This document shows, piece by piece, positions 36,701-43,984 of a stretch of DNA of 64,000 nucleotides (positions are counted from its first letter, which is position 1; each line of letters begins with the position of its first letter). The DNA is taken from assembly GCF_006540305.1 (NCBI RefSeq), contig NZ_BJOR01000001.1:1922001-1986000 (forward strand), in the 5' to 3' direction. Below the pieces are notes generated by a model. It was not told the origin of the DNA. It ran no database searches and was given only the letters and a program-made list of their open reading frames with translations. The position numbers were made by a program, and so were the translations under genes. The stretch comes from Streptomyces sp. 6-11-2 (lineage in GTDB: Bacteria; Actinomycetota; Actinomycetes; Streptomycetales; Streptomycetaceae).

Positions 36701-37038
36701 CACCGACCCATACTCCGGAGAGCGACGGCGACGCCTGGCGTTCGGCGAACGACAAGCGCTGGCAGCAGGCCTCGCAGCTCCGCAAGCCCAAGGCAGGCGG
36801 AGTGACCTCCTCCGGGCTGCCGCGGCGTGTGCCCAAGGCCAACCTGGTCGAAGGCACCGCGGAATCAACCCCGCAGGGAGGCCCACAGGTCTCCCGCGCC
36901 CCCGAGGACATCCGGGGCAGGCTGAGCAACCTGCGCCGGGGCGTCCAACGGGGACGCAGCGCAGGAATTGACAAGAACGGCCAGGCCACAAGGAATGAAC
37001 ACAGTGGTCCTGACAGCACCTACCACCAGGAGCGTTAG
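33775..37038 (+). CDS. cvnA2: conservon sensor-kinase-like ATPase CvnA2
   Basis: The 1087-residue paralogue of CvnA1 has the same order: short disordered N-terminus, first membrane segment (LNAILLLPVLVGLVMGG), a nitrate/nitrite-sensor-like extracellular domain, a second membrane segment (about residues 380-402, IVLVALLAAFILAGLVA), HAMP, and a GHKL ATPase with HLLAELLENATTFSS (about 588) and DKGIGLTAEDF. The roughly 390-residue tail is Tyr/Gln/Pro/Asp-rich but lacks the 14-residue repeats of CvnA1. The GTG at 33775 (VRRSKNGPEPS) follows GAGAGG and matches relatives; the frame is open to a TTG 45 bases upstream. Confidence 0.9.
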   Translation: MRRSKNGPEPSARGNFTPPPRGAAPAHVPGSEPTAAPTASGGRFSPRNWRVPTRLNAILLLPVLVGLVMGGFQVNSSINTWQDAQDAEHTARLVQASLAYADALYHERDVSAAPLLQGKGQNDPTVAEARGVTDKAADAFDQAAQSMPHKAGLDRRLKLFRDAEPELQKLRAAAFTSKLPGVQTEEGYVKVAHPLMEFANELGLGTGNITSYGRTVYAISLTKAALSLERSIGMHLLIKPGPDAAGLAGQRVALSSYAYLEGIAVEEYIGGGTQEDADKLDALKKEIQANAATMAQQAKAKDPNYVAPPQDPTQMVTALATLGSTDPAERAALAQQGITPENWWAVNTLKFDAYRQIESDMADTAVNEAASIADNAKQSTFITGAIVLVALLAAFILAGLVARQMSRSMRRLRNAAFGIAEQRLPMLVDQLSRTDPGRVDTRVTPIPITSTDEIGEVARAFDQVHREAVRLASEQALLRGNINAIFTNLSRRNQSLIEGQLTLITDLENNEADPDQLENLFRLDHLATRMRRNGENLLVLAGEEPGRRWDQPVPLVDVLRAASSEVEQYERIELSGVPTAEIHGRAVTDLVHLLAELLENATTFSSPQTKVRVTATRLPDGRIMIEIHDKGIGLTAEDFADINHKLANPPTVDAAISQRMGLFVVGRLADRHGVRVQLRPSGEQAGTTSLVMLPDAITHGGGGEQALDRDDFTVSQIIPEQEFQGENFGAPQPMLTAAELGFDDSRYADAPDGSRELDPVGRSLKREERRAALEAQTHDRSAGPETAEPAGYPDEHTGQQPQYDTGQLPFPEQGGYDPQTAYEEPQHSAYDQQQTAYDEQGRPAYDEGYYAPNGGTPQGDAYSSNGGYPDPGYAEPGQQEPASAHAAAPEAFAGFQEQSYQDDWPQPDGYRNGYPDQYAPEAESSQAADVTEADRVGFERPGPAPSAVHELTDAGLPRRGSVASGSNGAEPLDQEAPTHTPESDGDAWRSANDKRWQQASQLRKPKAGGVTSSGLPRRVPKANLVEGTAESTPQGGPQVSRAPEDIRGRLSNLRRGVQRGRSAGIDKNGQATRNEHSGPDSTYHQER

Positions 37039-37039
37039 T

Positions 37040-37462
37040 GTGAGCCCGATGAGCCAGGCGGCGCAGAACCTGAACTGGTTGATCACCAACTTCGTGGACA
37101 ACACCCCCGGGGTGTCCCACACCGTGGTGGTCTCCGCCGACGGACTCCTTCTGGCGATGTCCGAAGGCTTCCCCCGCGACCGCGCCGACCAGCTCGCGGC
37201 CGTCGCCTCCGGTCTGACCTCGCTGACCGCCGGTGCCTCGCGCATCTTCGAGGGCGGCAGCGTGAACCAGACGGTTGTGGAGATGGAGCGGGGATTCCTC
37301 TTCATCATGTCCATTTCCGACGGTTCCTCACTCGCGGTCCTCGCACACCCCGATGCGGACATCGGCCTCATCGGGTACGAGATGGCCCTTCTGGTGGACC
37401 GTGCGGGCACGGTCCTGACGCCGGATCTCCGTGCGGAACTCCAGGGGAGCCTTCTCAACTAA
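37040..37462 (+). CDS. cvnB2: conservon roadblock/LC7-domain protein CvnB2
   Basis: The 140-residue Roadblock/LC7 protein is nearly identical to CvnB1; the first 190 bases differ at only a handful of positions. The GTG start follows GGAGCG and sits 1 base after the cvnA2 stop, supporting TTG 31881 as the cvnB1 start. Differences cluster in the second half (for example ADIGLIGYEMALL versus CDIGLVGYEMALL). Confidence 0.92.
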   Translation: MSPMSQAAQNLNWLITNFVDNTPGVSHTVVVSADGLLLAMSEGFPRDRADQLAAVASGLTSLTAGASRIFEGGSVNQTVVEMERGFLFIMSISDGSSLAVLAHPDADIGLIGYEMALLVDRAGTVLTPDLRAELQGSLLN

Positions 37463-37558
37463 CAGACAGCCGGTGCGTTTTGGCGTCCCGGGGCCGTAAG
37501 GTTTCGGGACGCGGCTTCCACCCGTTGGATGCCCGGCACAGTCGGAGGAGGAGAGAAC

Positions 37559-38131
37559 GTGGCAACACCCCCAGGCGGTTCGTCTTCGGGCAACTGGTCG
37601 TACGGCCCTGCCCAGGGCCCGCACGACGGCTCGGCGAATCCGTACGGCTTCCCCTCCACCCCCCACCACCGGCAGCCATACGCGCCGCAGGGCCCCGGTC
37701 CGTCACCGTACGACCAGCCGCCCGCGCCGCGCATCCAGCCGGTCCAGCCGCAGCGACGCACCCCTGAACCGGCGCCCGCGGGGGCGTCGAACAACCCCCT
37801 GGTGCGCCCGTACGCCATGACGGGCGGCCGCACCAGGCCGCGGTACCAGCTCGCCATAGAGGCACTGGTGCACACCACCGCGCAGCCGCACCAGATGCAG
37901 GGCCAGCTGCCCGAACATCAGCGGATCTGCCATTTGTGCCGCGAGATCAAATCGGTGGCCGAGATCTCGGCCCTGCTTTCGATCCCTCTCGGCGTGGCCA
38001 GGATCCTCGTCGCCGACTTGGCGGAGGCGGGCCTGGTCGCCATCCATCAGCCCGGCGGCGACGAGAACGCCGGTGGCCAGCCAGACGTGACACTGCTCGA
38101 AAGGGTGCTCAGTGGACTTCGCAAGCTCTAG
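37559..38131 (+). CDS. cvnC2: conservon DUF742 protein CvnC2
   Basis: This 190-residue DUF742 protein shares the core PLVRPYAMTGGRTRPRYQLA and EHQRICHLCREIKSVAEISA with CvnC1. It has an extra 60-residue Pro/Tyr/Gln-rich N-terminus (GNWSYGPAQGPHDGS) that CvnC1 lacks. The GTG follows GGAGGAGGAG, a strong ribosome-binding site. Its end overlaps cvnD2 by 20 bases, as in conservon 1. Confidence 0.92.
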   Translation: MATPPGGSSSGNWSYGPAQGPHDGSANPYGFPSTPHHRQPYAPQGPGPSPYDQPPAPRIQPVQPQRRTPEPAPAGASNNPLVRPYAMTGGRTRPRYQLAIEALVHTTAQPHQMQGQLPEHQRICHLCREIKSVAEISALLSIPLGVARILVADLAEAGLVAIHQPGGDENAGGQPDVTLLERVLSGLRKL

Positions 38132-38693
38132 CGGCGGTCCTTCCCGCTCCACCACCTCCGCGAAGATCGTGGTGGCGGGCGGCTTCGGCGTGGGCAAGAC
38201 CACGTTCGTCGGCGCCGTCTCGGAGATCAACCCGCTGCGCACGGAGGCCGTGATGACGTCCGCTTCGGCGGGCATCGACGACCTCACCCACACCGGGGAC
38301 AAGACCACCACCACGGTGGCCATGGACTTCGGCCGCATCACACTCGACCAGGACCTGATCCTCTACCTGTTCGGCACCCCCGGCCAGGACCGCTTCTGGT
38401 TCATGTGGGACGACCTCGTCCGCGGCGCCATCGGCGCCATCGTGCTCGTCGACACCCGCAGGCTCGCCGACTGCTTCCCCGCCGTCGACTACTTCGAGAA
38501 CAGCGGACTGCCCTTCGTCATCGCCCTCAACGGCTTCGACGGCCAGCAGCCCTACAACCCCGACGAGGTCCGCGAAGCACTCCAGATCGGCCCCGACGCC
38601 CCCATCATCACCACCGACGCCCGCCACCGCGCCGACGCCAAATCCGCCCTCATCACCCTGGTGGAACACGCCCTCATGGCCCGGCTCCGCTAG
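38112..38693 (+). CDS. cvnD2: conservon small GTPase CvnD2
   Basis: The 193-residue GTPase differs from CvnD1 only in the first 15 residues (SSSGGPSRSTTSAKIVV here). From the P-loop GGFGVGKTTF onward the proteins are identical. Motifs are as in CvnD1. Because the GTPases are interchangeable in sequence, any signalling specificity between the two conservons must come from CvnA and CvnC. Confidence 0.93.
   Translation: MDFASSSGGPSRSTTSAKIVVAGGFGVGKTTFVGAVSEINPLRTEAVMTSASAGIDDLTHTGDKTTTTVAMDFGRITLDQDLILYLFGTPGQDRFWFMWDDLVRGAIGAIVLVDTRRLADCFPAVDYFENSGLPFVIALNGFDGQQPYNPDEVREALQIGPDAPIITTDARHRADAKSALITLVEHALMARLR
38214..38686 (+). repeat. 473-base direct repeat, copy 2 (cvnD2)
   Basis: Identical to 32890-33362. 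The centre-to-centre distance between copies is about 5.3 kb, in direct orientation, so recombination between them would delete one conservon equivalent. Confidence 0.93.
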
Positions 38694-38710
38694 CACTCGG
38701 GACGAACGGG

Positions 38711-38743
38711 CAGGCGGCCCTCCCCCATGGGGAGGGCCGCCTG
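38711..38743 (+). terminator. conservon 2 terminator
   Basis: CAGGCGGCCCTCCCC and GGGGAGGGCCGCCTG form a 15-bp perfect stem with a CAT loop, followed by TTCTCT. It is 18 bases after the cvnD2 stop. Confidence 0.85.
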
Positions 38744-38780
38744 TTCTCTGCCGGCGCATGGGCCCGGCCACAGCACGGGT

Positions 38781-38826
38781 ACGACGGAAGAGGGCCCCTC
38801 CAAGCGGAGGGGCCCTCTTCCGTCGT
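38781..38826. terminator. 21-bp-stem terminator between conservon 2 and accE
   Basis: ACGACGGAAGAGGGCCCCTCC pairs along all 21 bases with 38806-38826 across an AAGC loop. It lies between convergent transcripts and most likely ends pccB-accE on the minus strand, 28 bases after the accE stop. Confidence 0.85.
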
Positions 38827-38853
38827 GGGCGGCCGGCTCTACCGGCGGCCGGC

Positions 38854-39051
38854 CTAGCCGTGCCAGCTGTGCGGGGCGCGGAAGCCGTTCTCGCGCTCCA
38901 GCCGGCGCCAGGCGGCCTTGGCGCGGCCGCGGTGGGCCGGGGTCGTGTCGGCGGGGCGGGCCGCGGCGCGGGCCAGGAGGATGGCCGTGATGGCGGCGAC
39001 CTCCTCGGGCTCGGCGTGGCCCTTCTCGACGCGGATCTCTACGTTGTCCAT
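38854..39051 (-). CDS. accE: acyl-CoA carboxylase epsilon subunit
   Basis: The 65-residue AccE protein (MDNVEIRVEKGHAEPEEVAA, then TAILLARAA and AAWRRLERENGFRAPHSW) is the small actinobacterial subunit that binds and stimulates the carboxyltransferase-biotin carboxylase complex. Its place immediately downstream of pccB supports this. The C-terminal FRAPHSWHG-type end is typical of the family. It lies 57 bases after pccB. Confidence 0.9.
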   Translation of the reverse strand: MDNVEIRVEKGHAEPEEVAAITAILLARAAARPADTTPAHRGRAKAAWRRLERENGFRAPHSWHG

Positions 39052-39108
39052 GGGTGTCAGTCTCCGTGGCTGAGGGGTCCGCGGGATGGCCGCGGCACGT
39101 CCGCTGGG

Positions 39109-40692
39109 TTACTGCGGGGGGTTGCCGTGCTTGCGGGAGGGCAGGTCGGCGTGCTTCGCGTGCAGCATCGCCAGGGACTTGACCAGGACCTCGCGGGTGT
39201 CCGCCGGGTCGATGACGTCGTCCACCAGGCCGCGCTCGGCCGCGTAGTAGGGGTGCATCAGCTCGGCCTTGTACTCCTTGACCATCTTCTGCCGCATGGC
39301 CTCGGGGTCTTCGGCCCCGGCGATCTGACGGCGGAAGATGACGTTGGCCGCGCCCTCGGCGCCCATCACGGCGATCTCATTCGTCGGCCAGGCGTAGGTG
39401 ATGTCGGCCCCGATCGACTGGCTGTCCATGACGATGTAGGCACCTCCGTACGCCTTGCGCAGGATCAGCGAGATCCTCGGCACGGTGGCGTTGCAGTAGG
39501 CGTAGAGCAGCTTGGCGCCGTGCCGGATGATTCCACCGTGCTCCTGGTCGACGCCGGGCAGGAAGCCGGGTACGTCCAGAAGAGTGACGATGGGGATGTT
39601 GAAGGCGTCGCACATCTGTACGAAGCGGGCGGCCTTCTCGCTGGCCTCGATGTCCAGGACACCCGCCAGGACCTGGGGCTGGTTGGCGATGATGCCGACG
39701 ACCTGACCGTCCAGACGGGCCAGAGCGCAGATGATGTTCCGCGCCCAGCGCTCGTGGACCTCCAGGTACTCGCCGTCGTCGACGATCTCCTCGATGACCT
39801 TGACCATGTCGTAGGGCCGGTTGCCGTCGGCCGGGACCAGGTCGAGCAGGACCTCGGAGCGGCGGTCGACCGGGTCGGCCGACTCCACCCGCGGCGGGTT
39901 CTCCCGGTTGTTCTGCGGGAGCAGGGACAGGAGGTAGCGCACCTCGGCGATGCACGTCTCCTCGTCGTCGTAGGCGAAGTGGCACACACCGGAGGTCTCG
40001 GCGTGCACGTCCGCGCCACCCAGGCCGTTCTGGGTGATCTCCTCGCCGGTGACCGCCTTGACCACGTCCGGGCCGGTGATGAACATCTGCGAGGTCTCGC
40101 GGACCATGAACACGAAGTCCGTCAGCGCGGGGCTGTAGGCGGCGCCGCCGGCGCACGGGCCGAGCATCACGCTGATCTGCGGGATGACCCCGGAGGCCTT
40201 GGTGTTGCGCTGGAAGATGCCGCCGTATCCGGCCAGGGCGGAGACGCCCTCCTGGATCCGGGCGCCGGCGCCGTCGTTGAGGGAGACCAGCGGGGCACCG
40301 GCCGCGATGGCCATGTCCATGATCTTGTGGATCTTCGTGGCGTGGGCCTCGCCCAGCGCGCCGCCGAAGATACGGAAGTCGTGGGCGTAGACGAAGACCG
40401 TCCGGCCCTCCACCGTGCCCCAGCCGGTGATCACACCGTCGGTGTACGGCTTCTTGGACTCGAGTCCGAAGCCGCTCGCCCGGTGCCGGCGCAGCTGCTC
40501 GACCTCCTGGAAGGAGCCCGGGTCCAGGAGCAGTTCGATCCGCTCCCGCGCGGTCAGCTTGCCCTTGGCGTGCTGTGCCGCGGTCGCCTTCTCGCTGGGG
40601 CCCGCCACCGCCTGCGCACGGATCCCGTGCAGCTCGGCGACCCGCCCGCGCGCGTCCGCCGGCTCACCCGTCGTCTCTTCCAAAACGGTCAT
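39109..40692 (-). CDS. pccB: propionyl-CoA carboxylase beta (carboxyltransferase) subunit
   Basis: This 527-residue carboxyltransferase transfers CO2 from biotin to propionyl-CoA, giving methylmalonyl-CoA for odd-chain and polyketide metabolism. N- and C-lobe crotonase folds are visible: GALGEAHATKIHKIMDMA, GPCAGGAAYSPALTDFVF, and VPGFLPGVDQEHGGIIRHGA. The segment GGAYIVMDSQSIGAD has Asp at the position where, in S. coelicolor PccB, Asp rather than Ile favours propionyl-CoA over acetyl-CoA. It is followed by accE. Confidence 0.94.
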   Translation of the reverse strand: MTVLEETTGEPADARGRVAELHGIRAQAVAGPSEKATAAQHAKGKLTARERIELLLDPGSFQEVEQLRRHRASGFGLESKKPYTDGVITGWGTVEGRTVFVYAHDFRIFGGALGEAHATKIHKIMDMAIAAGAPLVSLNDGAGARIQEGVSALAGYGGIFQRNTKASGVIPQISVMLGPCAGGAAYSPALTDFVFMVRETSQMFITGPDVVKAVTGEEITQNGLGGADVHAETSGVCHFAYDDEETCIAEVRYLLSLLPQNNRENPPRVESADPVDRRSEVLLDLVPADGNRPYDMVKVIEEIVDDGEYLEVHERWARNIICALARLDGQVVGIIANQPQVLAGVLDIEASEKAARFVQMCDAFNIPIVTLLDVPGFLPGVDQEHGGIIRHGAKLLYAYCNATVPRISLILRKAYGGAYIVMDSQSIGADITYAWPTNEIAVMGAEGAANVIFRRQIAGAEDPEAMRQKMVKEYKAELMHPYYAAERGLVDDVIDPADTREVLVKSLAMLHAKHADLPSRKHGNPPQ

Positions 40693-40968
40693 GCAGCGAC
40701 CTTACGAAGGACACCTGGGAAAGCGGGCCGTCGACTCCGTACAGTCTCCGACCCGTTTTCCTGGTGCCACTGAACAGAACCATGACAGCTTGCAGCCCTT
40801 CCAACTGTTCAGAGGGCTTCATCGTTGTGGGGATGCCACAAAGTCACGGCATGGGAGCCTGCTCACATTCGGATCAGGCACATGCCATCGCTGGAGTGAC
40901 GCGCAGACCCGGACGGCGGTGGGCTCGCACAGAGCGTAGCCGCCGTCCAGGGGCGCGACGGCGGCGGG

Positions 40969-41493
40969 TCAGCAGCCGCCGCAGTTGTAGTACAGGACGT
41001 CCCAGTGGTTGCCCTCGTCGGCGTAGATGTTGCCGGAGCCCGACTGGTACTGGGGGGCGCCGTCGCCGCGCAGGCCGATGTAGGCGAAGTAGTTCTTGAT
41101 GTAGTTGGTCACGCAGGTGTTCTTGCCGTAGTCGAGCTTGTAGCCGTTCCAGTGGGAGTAGGTGCCGGAGGCGTGACCGGTCTCGGTGCCGCCGGTGACG
41201 TTGAGGGCGCAGCCGCTGGCCCGCTTGAGGGTCTGGGCCCCTTGCGCGGTGGCGAGGTTGAGCTGATCGAAGGACGTGCAGGTCGAGACGTTGCGGTCGG
41301 AGCAGTTGCCGGACGAGGACCAGGTGATGCCCACGTCACGGAACATCTGGGTGGCGGTGGCGTGGCTGATCTTGGTGGCGGCGGAGGCCTCGGTGGCCGT
41401 GCCGATGACCGCGACGCCGGGGGCGACGATCAGGGCGAGGGCGGTGACTGCCGCGCGGGCCTTGGTGAGCTTGCTGACCTTCGTGGTCTTCAT
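40969..41493 (-). CDS. secreted LAS/M15-type peptidase-like protein
   Basis: The 174-residue product has a Sec signal peptide (MKTTKVSKLTKARAAVTALA, cut after ASA near residue 39). The mature domain has SHWNGYKLD, which fits the H-x2-G-x3-D zinc motif of the LAS (lysostaphin, D-Ala-D-Ala metallopeptidase, sonic hedgehog) fold, and ADEGNHWDVLYY, which fits E-x2-H-W. Cysteines (CSDRNVSTC, SGC, NTC, YNCGGC) suggest disulfides. The motif match is my reading; the enzyme could be a cell-wall D,D-carboxypeptidase or endolysin-like hydrolase. GGAAGG precedes the ATG. It is divergent from yceI. Confidence 0.72.
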   Translation of the reverse strand: MKTTKVSKLTKARAAVTALALIVAPGVAVIGTATEASAATKISHATATQMFRDVGITWSSSGNCSDRNVSTCTSFDQLNLATAQGAQTLKRASGCALNVTGGTETGHASGTYSHWNGYKLDYGKNTCVTNYIKNYFAYIGLRGDGAPQYQSGSGNIYADEGNHWDVLYYNCGGC

Positions 41494-41683
41494 TGGGGGA
41501 ACCTTCCTGCTGTCGGCCGTGCGTCCTGTGGGGCGGCTGTGCAGGTGGTGCAGGGAGATAGTGCCCGAGGTCTACGCGCGTCCGCCAGAGGGCGTCGGCG
41601 ATTACCGTGCGCGATCCGGCAAACACGCCCCGGATGATGTTGAAAGTCGAACGGAATAGGTCTACTGTCGTAGTCGTCACTTC

Positions 41684-41697
41684 GTTGAATCTTCAAC
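41684..41697. promoter_or_regulatory. inverted repeat upstream of the yceI-family gene
   Basis: GTTGAA-TC-TTCAAC is a perfect palindrome 55 bases before the YceI start. It resembles the TTGAA/TTCAA sites of MarR-family repressors that often control yceI genes, but no MarR gene is adjacent here. It lies in an A+T-richer stretch. Confidence 0.55.
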
Positions 41698-41752
41698 TTA
41701 CTCGGCGCTCCGTCTCCGTACCGAGCGACCCGCCATCCTCAAGGAGCACCTC

Positions 41753-42361
41753 ATGGGCATCTTCGGCCGCAAGAACGACACCGCCGGCACCACCGCCGCC
41801 CCGGCCGCCGTGAACCCCGACCTGGCCGCGCTCACCGGCGACTACACGATCGACCCGGCCCACTCCACGCTCGGCTTCGTCGCGCGGCACGCCATGGTCA
41901 CGAACGTCAAGGGCAAGTTCAACGACTTCACCGGCAGCCTGCACCTGGACGGCACCGACCCCGCCGCGTCCACCGCGTCCATCGACGTCAAGATGGACAG
42001 CATCGACACGGGCTCCGCGGACCGCGACGGCCACCTGAAGAGCGCGGACTTCTTCAAGACCGAGGAGTTCCCGCAGATGACCTTCCGCTCCACCAAGGCG
42101 GAGGCCGTGGGCGGCGACGACTACCGCATCACCGGCGACCTGACCATCCTCGGCGTGACCAAGCAGCTCACCATCGAGCTGGAGTTCAACGGCTCCGCCA
42201 AGGACCCGTTCGGCAACGAGCGCGTCGGCTTCGAGGGCAAGGCCGAGATCCTGCGCTCGGAGTGGGGCCTGACCTGGAACGCGGCCCTGGAGACCGGTGG
42301 CGTCCTGGTCTCCGACAAGATCAAGCTGAACTTCGACATCTCGGCCGTCAAGAACGTCTGA
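41753..42361 (+). CDS. YceI-family protein
   Basis: The 202-residue YceI protein has the lipocalin-like core: GDYTIDPAHSTLGFVARHAM, FNDFTGSLHLDG, DSIDTGSADRDGHLKSADFF, and GDLTILGVTKQLTIELEF. Family members bind long isoprenoid or fatty-acid chains. This one lacks a signal peptide, so it is probably cytoplasmic, with a short Ala/Thr-rich N-terminus. AAGGAG precedes the ATG. Confidence 0.9.
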   Translation: MGIFGRKNDTAGTTAAPAAVNPDLAALTGDYTIDPAHSTLGFVARHAMVTNVKGKFNDFTGSLHLDGTDPAASTASIDVKMDSIDTGSADRDGHLKSADFFKTEEFPQMTFRSTKAEAVGGDDYRITGDLTILGVTKQLTIELEFNGSAKDPFGNERVGFEGKAEILRSEWGLTWNAALETGGVLVSDKIKLNFDISAVKNV

Positions 42362-42368
42362 GCCGGGC

Positions 42369-43880
42369 TCAGAAGCCGCCCCCGAAGTCGCCGCCTCCCC
42401 CGCCGAAGTCGCCTCCCCCGCCGTCACCGAAGCCGCCGCTGAAGTCACCCGGGTCGAAGTCCGCGCCCGACAGGTCGCCGCCCTGGTAGCCGTCGTATGC
42501 GCCGAAGTCGCCGTAGCCGGTGCCGTAGTCGGCCGCGTACGACGGTGTGGCCATCATGCTGCCGAGCAGCGTGCCGACCAGGAGGCCGGGCAGGAGGCCG
42601 CCGCCGAAGTAGCCGCCCGCCCAGGGACCGTACGCGGGGCCGGCGTCCCAGTAGGGGCGGCGGCCCCAGTCGGTGTCGACCTCGCGGACGTGCGGGTCGC
42701 GGCCGTCGGCCAGGCGGGCCTGGTCGGCGGCGCACACCGGGACCTGACGGGACGCCCCTCCCGGGGGCGTCCAGGTGGCGTCGGTCACCGAGGGACCGTG
42801 GCGCGGGTCGAAGAAGCAGGGCGGCCGGCGCTCGGGCAGCGGACGGCCCTCGCGCCGCGCGGCGAGCTGGGCGAGCGAGAACCGCCCGTCCTCCAGTGCC
42901 TGCGTCACCGCCCGCACGTCCTCCGGCCTGCGGGCGTCGGCCATGTACTGCTTGGCCTGCTCGTAGGCGTCCAGCGCGCGCTCGTAGTCCGCGCGCATGG
43001 CGTCGTCCGCGCCGGCCTCCGCCGGATGGAAGTCGAGGCGGTCCAGCTCCTCCCCGAAGGCGGTGATGTCCTCGTCGACGACGACCCGCAGCTTCTCCAG
43101 CGCGGCCCGCTGCTCCGCCTCCCGGCGGCTCCTGCCGCGCCGGACCAGGGCGTAGGCGCCCACACCGCCCGCCACCAGGACCGCACCGGCGGTGATCAGT
43201 GCCGTGTTCGAGACCGTGCCCCCGTGCCCGGGGCCGCCCCAGGTGGAGGGCGCCGAGCCGCCCATGTTGGCCAGGGCCCGGTTGGTGAAGTCGGTGAGCT
43301 GGGTCCGGGCGCTCTCGCCCTGGACGCTGGTGACGAGATTGCTCACGGCGGTGCGCGGCAGCACCGAGGAGTCGGCGCGGGCGTCGAACCGGTCGCCGAG
43401 GCGGACGGCGTAGGCGCCGGTGATGCCGGTGGCCGTGCGCAGCTCGGTGAACAGGTTCCGCGTCGGGTAGTTCGCGGGCAGGACGGCGATGAACAGGGGT
43501 TTTCCGGCGTCCTTGATCCGCCGGGCGAGCGCGGCGGCGTCGGCGGGCGGCAGCTGGGCGGACGCGGCCGGGTCGACGTAGACCGGACCCTTGCGGAGCG
43601 CCTCGGCGATCGCGGAGACGCTGGTGGCCGCCGCGACCCGCGGCACGCCGCCCGGCGCCGGCACCCGGGGCACGCCGTCCGGCAGGACGTTCACGACCGG
43701 TGCGTTGGGCGGGACGTTCACGACCGGGGCGGTCACGGTCCGGGTGATGCCGGCCGCCTCCGTCCCGGCGCCCGCCGGTCCCACCGCCGCGACGGAGGCC
43801 GGCACCGCCACGGCCACCACGGCGGCCGCGAGTGTGAGCAGCGTGCGGAGAAGAACTCGGGCCGGGGCGACGACCTTCAT
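42369..43880 (-). CDS. glycine-rich membrane protein with TPM-like N-terminal domain
   Basis: The 503-residue protein has an N-terminal signal or membrane segment (VLLRTLLTLAAAVVAVAVPA), a domain around residues 85-205 (GPVYVDPAASAQLPPADAAA, LFIAVLPANYPTRNLF), a second membrane segment near 230-248 (ALITAGAVLVAGGVGAYALV), and a cytoplasmic coiled region. It ends in a strongly Gly/Asp/Phe/Tyr-rich tail (GDFGGGGGDFGGG). The N-terminal layout resembles TPM/DUF-type envelope proteins. The function is unknown. Confidence 0.78.
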   Translation of the reverse strand: MKVVAPARVLLRTLLTLAAAVVAVAVPASVAAVGPAGAGTEAAGITRTVTAPVVNVPPNAPVVNVLPDGVPRVPAPGGVPRVAAATSVSAIAEALRKGPVYVDPAASAQLPPADAAALARRIKDAGKPLFIAVLPANYPTRNLFTELRTATGITGAYAVRLGDRFDARADSSVLPRTAVSNLVTSVQGESARTQLTDFTNRALANMGGSAPSTWGGPGHGGTVSNTALITAGAVLVAGGVGAYALVRRGRSRREAEQRAALEKLRVVVDEDITAFGEELDRLDFHPAEAGADDAMRADYERALDAYEQAKQYMADARRPEDVRAVTQALEDGRFSLAQLAARREGRPLPERRPPCFFDPRHGPSVTDATWTPPGGASRQVPVCAADQARLADGRDPHVREVDTDWGRRPYWDAGPAYGPWAGGYFGGGLLPGLLVGTLLGSMMATPSYAADYGTGYGDFGAYDGYQGGDLSGADFDPGDFSGGFGDGGGGDFGGGGGDFGGGF

Positions 43881-43984
43881 GCTTCGAAGCTACCCGAAGC
43901 CGGACAAAACCGGCTCTCCGGATCGTGGCTGCGCACACGGTGGGGACGTCCCGCGCACCCGCGCGGGACGCCCCCACCAGCCGG

